Shown piece by piece: positions 1-8,002 of a stretch of DNA of 22,500 bases. The notes under the pieces were generated by a model. It did no database searches, had not been told where the DNA came from, and was given only the letters and a program-made list of their open reading frames with translations. Position 1 is the first letter of the stretch. Each line of letters starts with the position of its first letter. This DNA comes from Chromera velia (taxonomy: Eukaryota > Sar > Chromeraceae), in NCBI GenBank assembly GCA_018398765.1, contig JAHBMJ010005212.1, positions 47,501 through 70,000 on the forward strand, read 5' to 3'. The position numbers and the translations under genes are program-made.

Positions 1-783
1 GTTCTTGGGAGTAGGCCACTTACTGACTTGGTCTGTCTTACTTTGCTCGGGCTGCACTCCGGTCCTGGAGATCTTCAGCCCGAGAAATGTCACCTCAGTC
101 TGCATGAAATGACATTTTAACAATTTTGCATACAATTTATTTTCATTCAATAAACGTAAAACAATTCTGATGTGTCTCTTGTGCTCTTCTCTTGTACGTG
201 AATAAATCAGAATGTCATCCAGAAAAACCGAAACAAAACGGTTAAGACAAGAGCGAAGAGCAAATTGAATCAACCTCATCGCTGCAGGAGACGCGTTTGT
301 TAACCTAAAAGAAACAACCAGCCACTCAAAAGAACCATAGCGTGTAGTGAAAGCTGTCTTTGGGATGTCTTTTTCTCTGACCCTCATTTGGTGATAATAC
401 TGTCTGAGGTCCAGTATCATGAAGAACCGGGCCCCATGCAATCGATCAATCAAGTCATGTAGATGAGGGAGAGAATGCTTATCTTTGATAGTGATGCGAT
501 CCAAGCCAGTGTAGTCACAACACATTCTCATCGAGCCATCTTTCTTTTGTACAGAAAGAACAGGTGCAGCATAAGGAGAAGCAGACGGTCGGATGAATCC
601 TTGTTCAAGGTATGTATCTATCTGTCTCCTCAGCTCATCTATCTCTCCCACTGACAGCCGATAAGGCGGACGGGCAGGAGGTGAATGACTGGGCTCAAGT
701 TCGATTTTGAAATCCAAATGAGGTCCTCTTGATGGTGGCAGATGAGAGAGACGATCGGGAAAAAGAGACGCATGATCTGCCAT
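1..783 (-). pseudogene. pol: Reverse transcriptase domain of Ty3/gypsy pol (partial)
   Basis: An uninterrupted minus-strand frame runs from 783 to the window edge. It has the gypsy RT signature in order: PPYRLS, GFIRPSASPYAAPVLSVQKK, DGSMRMCCDYTGLDRITIKD, the LDL motif of the first catalytic Asp in FMILDLRQYYHQMR, KTAFTTRYGSFEW, the FLDD catalytic pair at 213-224, FLGLKIS, and WPTPKN just inside the left edge. Typical gypsy RTs have (V/M)PFGLTNAP. This copy reads VSFRLTNASP, so the Gly is Arg and the motif is disturbed. The same frame continues upstream into the protease across a single TAG at 799-801. The ATG at 781-783 is probably internal rather than a true start, since pol products are normally cut from a polyprotein. 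Confidence 0.93.
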
Positions 784-798
784 AATTCCTTTTACATT

Positions 799-1698
799 CT
801 AAAGAACATCCGCATCTGGTTGAGAGAAAAAAGCATGCACGTCCGACAAATCAGGGGCCGACCGAGCAGGATGATCAGATAGAAGAGAAGAGAGAAAGTC
901 AGAAGAGACAAAATCAGAACCCACGTTCCCTTCATCATTCATTCTCTCCTTTCCTTTTCCCTCACTCACTTCAGTTGCATACACGAAGCACTCTTGTTTC
1001 CCCTCTCCTGCAGGCCAGTGTGCCGTCTCCATTCTTACGATGTGGCAGACAGCACCTTTTCGAATTGCTCGTTTGGCCTGCACAGAAGAAATGACAGGAG
1101 AGCAAGGTCGATTCTCTTCATATGCACCCCCCCGAATAATGACTTCCTGGCCGTTAAAGAAGAAACGAAGAGAACGAGACCAATGACCAAGTTCTGGTTG
1201 GTGGACGTCACTCCATTTTCTTCTTAAGATGACATCATAGTCATCCAGGTTAGCCAGCAATGTACCGACTGTCTTTCGATACCCTTGAATATGAAGGGGA
1301 ACAGAAGGTGCATACTCACTGACCTCTCGTCCTCTGGGCTCCTTCACGGCCACCTTACATCTCATCGGGGTCCCAAACCTGCGAATATGCAACTGACGCA
1401 GGTGTGCAAACTTGCTATCAATAAAAACATCATCAGCTCCAATGTCATACAAAACTCTGACTGGAGCACCCGCGACAGTACCGTGATAGACAAAACCAGT
1501 CTTAAACGAATCATCCTCATCATCCTCTTCCTCACTCAATTCTTCATCTGTTCTCTGCCTTTTATCTTCCTCAACTTCATAACGTACTGTCAGGTCGGGT
1601 TCGACCACGGTCTCATCATTCTTGTTTCGGCCTCTGATCGTCCTCACCCCAGCTACCCGTCTCGATCCAGCCTTGCGCGCTGGTTGATGTCCACTCGG
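799..1698 (-). pseudogene. pol: Retropepsin-like aspartic protease region of pol
   Basis: This frame carries a retropepsin-like fold signature. FVYHGTVAGAPVRVLYDIGADDVFIDSKF corresponds to the active-site strand and flap entry, with the Asp codon at 1444-1446. DDYDVILRRKWSDVHQPELGHW matches the usual DVILGMDWL..H.P.IDW block. The active site reads D-I-G instead of D-S/T-G, and the Gly-Met of the second block is Arg-Arg, so the enzyme is probably inactive. An acidic linker (EEEDDEDD) precedes the domain. The frame is closed by TAG at 799-801, after which the RT continues in the same frame. It is separated from the upstream zinc-knuckle segment by TAG at 1699-1701, also in the same frame. A GTG at 1645-1647 is only the first possible alternative start and is unlikely to be used. 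Confidence 0.85.
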
Positions 1699-2082
1699 CT
1701 AAGGTTGAGGCGATCCACCGAAAGAGGGAGACCATGCATGTCTTCTGTCACCGGAGCTAAAGCCTCTTCCAGGTGACATGGGTGAACTTAGACTGTCACC
1801 TCTCTGTCCAGACCTCCCTCTCCCCCCTGTAGGTTGAGTGACTTGATTGATGGGATACGGGAAAGGAAGGGATGGGTAAGGAGGAGGTGGCCAGGGGTAC
1901 CCAGGCGTCGCCCCAAAACCCGGGACGAAAGGGGTAAATCCTGGAGATGCCCTGGGCAGCCACCTAGGCAGCCACGGAGATCTGGATTGAGACGTTGTTT
2001 GAATGGTCCGCATGTATGGAGGAAGTTGAGGTCCATTTCTACACGTGGCCATCATGTGGGTGTTCTTCCCACATAGAAGACA
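1699..2082 (-). pseudogene. gag: Nucleocapsid (zinc knuckle) and Pro/Gly-rich linker of the retroelement
   Basis: The segment opens with a perfect CX2CX4HX4C zinc knuckle (CLLCGKNTHMMATC, 2041-2082), the RNA-binding motif of gag nucleocapsids. A basic, Pro/Gly/Ser-rich low-complexity tail follows. It lies in the same frame as the protease and RT and ends at an in-frame TAG (1699-1701). It is in a different frame from the upstream gag core, with a stop (TAG 2083-2085) immediately before the first Cys. A small indel at this point must therefore have separated the knuckle from gag. Confidence 0.82.
2041..2082 (-). other. CCHC zinc knuckle motif
   Basis: Fourteen codons spell Cys-X2-Cys-X4-His-X4-Cys exactly, with all four zinc ligands intact even though the surrounding frame is broken. 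Confidence 0.88.
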
Positions 2083-3016
2083 CTAATTCAGTCTCCCCCT
2101 GTTCTCCCACACCGTCTGTGGAATCAATGGATGTCGGGGTGGAAGTCTTCTTGAAGGTCGTACCCTAGGGTCGTACCCCAACGTCATATAATTCCATGGG
2201 AGCCGGTCCTGTGGGATCAATCACCGGACTCGGATCAGACGGGGGCCCTCGCGACCAACGGCTTTGAGAGCGCGAACTGGCCTGCTTAAGCCAGATTTCG
2301 CTTTCCAACGCCTTCTCCATAGCTTCGTCTAATGTTGCCGGCTCCATCCTGTCAGTCTCATACATAATCCCAGGCGGCAAACCCTCAATATAGTCCTCTA
2401 TGAGGTCCTCCTCACTCGCATTTGTGATCTTCAACACGAGAAGGGAGAATTCTTTGTTGTAGTCGTCGTCCGTCCCTGTGCACCTGAGGGATAACACCTG
2501 CTTTCTCGCCTTCCTCCTCTCATGTTTTTCCTTGTACCTATGTCGCAGCACCTCATGCAATGCAGGCCAGTCTGCAAACCCCATGCCTCTCTTCATACGT
2601 AAGTCGAACGAGTCCCTCAGCTCCTTGTACAGAAAGGACTTCGCGAGGCTAAGCTAACGATGAAGAGCAACATTCGCATTGGTAAAGTAGTCGTTGGTAT
2701 CCGTGATAAACCTCTCTACAGTGTTGCGGCGTCCAGTGAACTCGTCCGGCTGCTTCAGTGTAATTCAGGGAAGCTGTTCTCGCAGATCAGGGCCCTAAGA
2801 GGGCACGACAAGCTGCTGTGTACCCTCCTCACTCATTGGCAGCACCTGAGGAGGCAACTGTGGGGATGGAACTGCAACCCTCACCACCAGCCCCTCCATG
2901 GTCTGCCGTATCATCTCTTGGGTCTGCTGCAGGCTGGTGACAGACTGTTTCAGGTTGTACAGTACCGTTCCCACCTACTCGTTTGTCAAAGGAGCCAAGA
3001 CTGGAGGTGGTTCCAT
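2083..3016 (-). pseudogene. gag: gag capsid-like region, multiply interrupted
   Basis: The probable start is ATG at 3014-3016, about 55 bp inside the primer-binding site. One frame can be followed down to about 2085. The N-terminus is a short Gln-rich helical segment (NLKQSVTSLQQTQEMIRQTM). The retrotransposon gag core (family PF03732-like) follows: QPDEFTGRRNTVERFI, DTNDYFTNANVALH, AKSFLYKELRDSF, and on 2165-2596 ADWPALHEVLRHRYKEKHERRK, then DYNKEFSLLVLKI, EDYIEGLPPGI and PATLDEAMEKALESE. Stops in this frame are TAG 2975-2977, TAG 2795-2797, TGA 2765-2767, TAG 2654-2656 and TAG 2165-2167. Similarity resumes in frame after each, so these are point mutations rather than exon ends. Confidence 0.85.
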
Positions 3017-3069
3017 GACAACAACAGAATTCAGACTGATTCAGAATACAAACGAATTAAAAAGCCTGT

Positions 3070-3092
3070 TCAAAACCTAGCTCTGGTAACCA
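3070..3092 (-). other. Primer-binding site, initiator tRNA-Met type
   Basis: On the minus strand the site starts TGGTTACCAGAGCTAGGTTT. Read on the plus strand it looks like the last 20-odd bases of a tRNA: a T-loop-like GTTCAAAAC, an acceptor strand CTCTGGTA, then CCA at 3090-3092. Initiator tRNA-Met ends in many eukaryotes resemble AACCTGGCTCTGATACCA, and many LTR elements prime with this tRNA. It sits three bases inside a plausible LTR terminus (ACA/TGT at 3096) and about 55 bp before the gag ATG, the expected place for a PBS. Confidence 0.7.
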
Positions 3093-3095
3093 GAT

Positions 3096-3291
3096 TGTAA
3101 GCAGAATACGGGGCTTAGAACTCTCAACGCTAATGATGTACATTCAGAGTTCATAGACTATAAGAGTTTGACCTAGAGAGGTTTGTACATTGTTCCTTCG
3201 ATCAAGTCAGTCCAACGATCGTTAGCGATCGTTAGCTAATTCAAATGTATGCAGATCGATGTCACATTATTTGGTTCTGTGCCAAGCCACA
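3096..3291 (-). repeat. Probable 5' LTR of the retroelement (outer boundary uncertain)
   Basis: In element orientation the sequence just outside the PBS ends in CTTACA, matching the usual ...CA LTR terminus. Candidate outer starts with TGT fall at 3266 or 3291, giving an LTR of only about 170-196 bp. A longer LTR reaching into the GC-rich patch at 3301-3360 cannot be excluded. A tandem CGATCGTTAG pair lies at about 3217-3236. The second LTR is outside the window, so the limits are inferred. Confidence 0.45.
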
Positions 3292-3680
3292 CTTATTGAA
3301 GTCCGCGCGTGCATCGCCGCGGCGCCGCCAGCCTCGCGGCTCCGCCACTCCGTGGGCCCATCACGTACTCGTCGCTCGTAGCTGGCCTATAGTTAAGGAG
3401 TCATTATGAGTCATTTCTTGATTAAGTCTTAAAAGTTTGCATTAAGGTTTTTTTAATGATAACAAGTTATAAAAATTGTTGATAAATTTGTTTATAGGTT
3501 TAGTCCAGACCGACCTGTAAATTTCAGATCCATTATAAACTTTTTTTCGGTTTTTCATATAAAAAATATAAAGGATGATTAAGAACATATAAGAAAATTA
3601 ATTATGTTATGCATTTAAATTTTCTTAAACTTAGTTTTCATTTTATAGTATTTTTTAGAAAGCACATGAAATCTTACATA

Positions 3681-3710
3681 CGTCCGGGTAGTCCGGGTAC
3701 GTCCGGGTTA
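3681..3710. repeat. Three tandem CGTCCGGGTA-like units
   Basis: Units CGTCCGGGTA (3681-3690), GTCCGGGTA (3691-3699) and CGTCCGGGTTA (3700-3710) follow one another at the right edge of an AT-rich block, directly before a C7 run. This could be the subterminal repeat of a DNA transposon or a protein-binding cluster. No inverted partner was found in the window. Confidence 0.7.
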
Positions 3711-3982
3711 TCCCCCCCTTGACTGCATGTGAGTGCACTTTTCTGTGTGGCTTCAATCCATTTCAAGCAGCTATATATTAATAGCATGCGTCAACCATGC
3801 AGTTGCAATTTTTTCTTGCTTTCCGGGGCCGTTCGCAAGCTTGCTTGCGTCAGATGCATGTATGGCCAAGCCCAGGCCGCCCGACCGGGTCATGTATGCA
3901 TATCAGACCCCGCGGCCGAAACGCGCAGTTCGACCGCGAAAGCGCGGACCCGGCGCGGTCATGGCCGGTCCCCAAGGCTGTA

Positions 3983-4001
3983 GGGCCCAAGCCTTGGGCC
4001 C
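3983..4001. repeat. Perfect 9-bp inverted repeat around one base
   Basis: GGGCCCAAG, one C, then CTTGGGCCC. The arms are exactly complementary. It lies in a GC-rich patch with no gene evidence, and its function is unknown. Confidence 0.8.
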
Positions 4002-4498
4002 AACGATTTGACAGAGACGCAGATCGATGCACCGAGTCACAGCTGGACCATCTTTTCATCTGAATTGTCTCACTTCACTTCACAGTAACGTCCGCCACTC
4101 CGCCACGTAAAGGCAATCTGAAGAGTTGCCGTCCATACATCTGCTTGATGATCTCACGTAGGTAAACGCTTTCTCGTGCGATTCTCTGTCTGTCGATCGA
4201 GAGCTGTTTTATTAGTGAAGAGTTCGGCCAGCTTCCGTTTGTATCATCCGGTAGGCTCGATCAATCGAGTTGTTGGCAGGTAGAACGGCACTGGCTGGTT
4301 CTGTGCCACCATTTATTTTGTTGCCTCCTTACCCTGCAGTTTGGGTCGTCTTTGTCTGCTCACGGTTGGGATTCTCCTGTGACAGATTTACCTCGAGAAG
4401 CTGAGTTCAAAGAATTACCTGTCTCGTTTTGCTTCGACCAGTTGCGAAGCGTAACGACTTCGACTTTCTACACGATCCTGCAAGAAAAAAAGTAAAGG

Positions 4499-5251
4499 AT
4501 GGCCCTCGTAGGTCCAGGTGCGCTGGAGACCTATACCGGGGGTCCTAGCAGACAGAGGCGCAGGGGGTTCGTGACAGTGAGTGAGCCCGCGTTGGGTTTT
4601 TTCCTCACTGGTTCCTCCATTGATGAACTGTGTGGAATTTATGTGGGGGTGCGGAATGAGAGTATAGTGAAAATCAATAAAGACTATGAGGTCCTTTTGG
4701 CGTACAGAAATGATGTCGCGCCACATTGGTCCATGGTTCTTGTGCAGCCGCGACAGTCAGAGGAACAAAAGAAAGCTGCGCGTGAGAGAAAGGTCGAGCG
4801 TGAGAAGAGACGGAGGGAGAGAATGCGCAGACGTATGAGTTCGTACTATGGTGGGTGGATGGATTCCGACGAATCGGAATCGGAGGACGAGGATGATATG
4901 AAGAAGAAGAGGGAGTGGTTGCTCATTGACACCAAGGGACGCGACCGTTTCCGTCATGACGGTGACACCATCATCCCAGGTGCTGGTGTCTCATGGAAGC
5001 ACCTCCACCGCCCCACCCCCAAATTCCAAGACGACGATGACGATGATGAAGACGAGGAGGACAAGGACGAGGAAGAGGATGAGATCCAGGCAGATTCGGA
5101 TGACGATGAGGCAGACTACAAGAGTACGAAGTCCAAAGAGGACACGGAGGAAGACGCCGACGCGTACAAGAGCGCTTCCTCTTCTTCCCGACAGCCGTCT
5201 CGAGAGATCGAAGTACAGCAGGAAGACGACGAGGACGAATTGCCTTGGCAG
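4499..5251 (+). CDS. Gene A exon 1: N-terminal module and acidic low-complexity tail
   Basis: The start ATG at 4499 has purine-rich AAAGG in front and GCC after it. The first 80 residues hold a compact hydrophobic/aromatic module (ALGFFLTGSSIDELCGIYV, then YEVLLAYRNDVAPHWSMVLV). This resembles small domains seen repeated in alveolate proteins, but I cannot name the family. A Lys/Arg/Glu helix (about 85-120) and a conserved-looking WLLIDTKGRDRFRHDGDTII segment follow, then a long run of Asp/Glu with Ser. The exon is cut at CAG|GTCAGA. Reading through would give intron-like sequence and a stop at 5432-5434. Splicing to 5792 restores the frame. Confidence 0.82.
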
Positions 5252-7970
5252 GTCAGAGAAAAAAGGAAAACGGGGCAGATAGAGAAAGAGAGAGATTTGG
5301 ATGGCGTGCAGTTCTTTTTATTTGTCCTTTCGTTTGTTTCATTCCCCGTTCCTTTCTGCATTCCCCCATATCGTGATCTCTCACCTCACAGCCTGTGTCT
5401 TCTGTCAATGCATTTTCGTCGTGCTTCGTGGTGAGGCAACCACCTCTCCATTCCACGTCTCTTTTCTCTCTTATCGTCCATCTTGTTCGTCTGGCGCTCT
5501 CTCTCGTTTTTTTCCTGCCTGCCTGCGTATCGATCGATCGATATTTGTTTGTTTCTTGAACAGATGTCGACATGTTTGTTTACGCGTGTTGAAGAGAGCT
5601 GCGTCGGTTCTTGCGACTCTTCTCTTTGCGGTCATCTTCTAAGCTCTCAGGTGAACTTCCTGAGTTGTGTGTTTCCTTCCTTCATGAACAGTATCCGTCA
5701 TCATCATCGAGGCCTGAATTCCCTCGTGCTCCCTCCGTATAGTCTTCTGCATGCCGCCTTCTTTCTTTGCGGTTCTCTTCTGACCTCTCAGGTGATTGCC
5801 ATTCTCGACCGCGAGACCGTGGCCGACATGCGGCACTACGCCCGGTGCTACGAGGCCAACATCCGTGTGGCAAAGAGCGGCTCCCGCCTCCCCAAGCCCT
5901 CTCTGCTGGACCTTCAGAACGTGCCGGACGGCTGCTGGCTGTACAAGGTCGTGTGTTCGGGACTCAGCGTGCACACGCAGCCGGAAAGGGACGCCCCGGT
6001 GATCGGATGGAAGGATCGGAACGAAATGATGCACGTGGTGGAGCGGAAGGGCGATTGGCTGAGGCTGAAGGAGCAGGAGGATTCGTATGGGATGATGCGG
6101 CGCCGCGCGGGTAACCTGAGGGCCTACTACGGTCTGATCAACAACTCGGCGGATGAGGATGACGAGGAGTGGGTCTTCTCGGGGGGGGACGGGGCGGGGA
6201 AGGTGCAGGAGGTAAGTGCGGGGGGGGGCTTCTGGAGGTTCATGAAGGGGTGCAGTGGGGATGCTGATAGAAAAATTGCTTGTGTCTTGACTGTACCTTA
6301 AATTCCTTCCCTCTTCCTTTTCTCTCGTTCTGATGTTTTTTTGTCTGCAAGGGGCGGGTATAGAGGCGTTTTCTGTATTCTCTTGATGTCGTTCCCTTTC
6401 TTGCCCTAGTTTCATCTCCTCTCTGCGGCTTTCGGGCTCTTTCAGGCAAGCAGGTAGGCAGAGGGACGCAGAGAGAAAGTCGAAATAGACCGGTGAATCT
6501 GCACTTTTTCTTTCACACTCCAAAAAGAGCGTGAGAGAAAGAAGGAGAGAGAAACAGGGGAGTAGGGGGAGAGAGAGAAGACGTGGGAGGGAGAAAAGCA
6601 GAAGGCCTATCTGCCTTCCTGCGTATGTTCCTTTTCTTGTCTATCTGTTGTGCGCCTTGTCTGTTTGTCTTTGTCTCAAAAGGACAAAGAAAAAAAGAGG
6701 TCATATAGTCTGTCTGTCTCTTTGTTTGCTAGATCTACCTTTCCTCTTGTGCCCTTTTCCTTTCCTGTTTGATGTTATCTACAGCTTTCGACGGAGGACC
6801 TGCCCTCGATGGAAAAGAGTTTCGAGGGCCGGGAGAACACAGAGTTGGCCGAGATGTTCGATCGTCCTTTCGAGCCCATGATTTGTGATGCAGAGGGCAG
6901 GAAGGAGGCAGAGGAGCATGAGCAGGAGAAAGAGAAAAGGGAGGACCAGGAGGAGATAGAGAGACGTAAACGTATCGCAGAGGCCGCAGAGAAATACCTT
7001 GTCGTTGCTCTCCCTGCGCCGGACACTGAATTCCCTGTCGGCACAAGTGTGGGATTGGAGGGATTGATGAAGGCTGCGTACAATGGGCGGGCAGGGGAGG
7101 TCGTGGCACCCCCTGTGGAGGGGGAGGACGGCTCCCTTCGTCAGGGGGTCCGCATTGACTTTCCTGACGGTAAACCTAGTATTAAAATTTCCGTCAAGAC
7201 CTCGAATCTTCGACGGCTGGTTGAGGGGGAAGAGGGGGACCTAGGGAGACATGCCCGTGTCCTAGGTTTGTCTCTGTGTATGTTGGGCCTAGTGCCGGCC
7301 TCTTCCGAGGGAGAGAAGGATGCACTTCTTTGCCGAGCAGCCACGCAGACCACAGCTGCAGAATCGTCAGCAGATTTGGGGGCTTCAGGAACGGCGTCTC
7401 CTATGTCGGGGGATGAAGAGAGGGACTCCCCCCGTGCTCTGCAGAAGAAAAGCGGCCACCAGGTCCGTCAGAAGAGAAGAAGAGGAAATGGAGCAAGCAT
7501 GGAGGATGGACGCCGTAATTAATGCATTGCTCTTCATTCTGAATTTGGCGCAGAGGAATTGGATAGCCTGTCTGTCTGCTTGTGTTTCTGTCCGACTTTC
7601 GATTCCAGCCCGGGTATTCGAATTTAAGGTGAGGTGAGGGAAAAGAAGGTCATCTGCACGAAAGGAAGCAAAGCAAAGCAAAGTGGTATGGAGGGAGGAT
7701 GCGATTGGAGTTGCAGAATGAAAGAAAAGAAAAAAATCACATTCTCACTCTCTCTCACGCACAGAGCTAGAAAAAGAGAAGGAAGGGTACGAGAATCGAT
7801 AGAATCAGAAGAGAGAGAGAGAGAGAAATGACAACACACGAAAACAGGTCTGGGCAGCCGGAGAGGAGGACTGGACTATGAATGACCGCAGTTCCTGCAA
7901 GTACCAAGACGACCTAGCCCTTTTCCGTTCGTATGTCTTTACACAAAGATATGTGCAGATTGCTCTGTGC

Positions 7971-8002
<32 letters not shown>

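Larger units (their letters stand above)
1..3291 (-). mobile_element. Decayed Ty3/gypsy-type LTR retrotransposon (5' part, truncated by window edge)
   Basis: Read on the minus strand, the order is LTR end, primer-binding site, gag, CCHC zinc knuckle, aspartic protease, reverse transcriptase. This is the 5' half of a Ty3/gypsy element. The reverse transcriptase runs off the left edge, so RNase H, integrase and the other LTR lie outside the window. The reading frame can be followed over almost 3 kb by similarity but is broken by seven nonsense codons and one frameshift, and several catalytic motifs are altered, so this copy is not autonomous. The outer LTR boundary (about 3266-3291 or beyond) is not fixed because its partner LTR and the target-site duplication are not visible. 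Confidence 0.9.
3292..4498. other. Non-coding region between retroelement and gene A
   Basis: No convincing gene is seen. The stretch is a patchwork: a GC-rich patch (about 3301-3365), a strongly AT-rich block (about 3420-3680), the CGTCCGGGTA repeat cluster (3681-3710), a second GC-rich patch (about 3880-4005) with a perfect palindrome, and then about 450 bp of ordinary composition that should hold the gene A promoter and 5' UTR. No TATA box or other core element could be identified with confidence. Short overlapping open frames at 3729-4063 occur on both strands over the GC patch and look spurious. Confidence 0.6.

Noticed and set aside
799-2977. UAG as a sense codon in this organism
   Set aside because: The retroelement also has a TGA, a frameshift and damaged active sites, and the long host exons contain no in-frame TAG at all. 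Plain decay explains the pattern better.
3070-3092. A tRNA gene, because of TTCAAAAC, acceptor-like CTCTGGTA and CCA
   Set aside because: No matching 5' acceptor strand, D arm or anticodon arm lies upstream, CCA is rarely encoded in eukaryotic tRNA genes, and the site is exactly where the retroelement PBS should be.
3729-4063. A small gene from overlapping open frames on both strands
   Set aside because: The frames follow GC-rich palindromic DNA, overlap each other in several frames, and show no domain, start context or splice signal.
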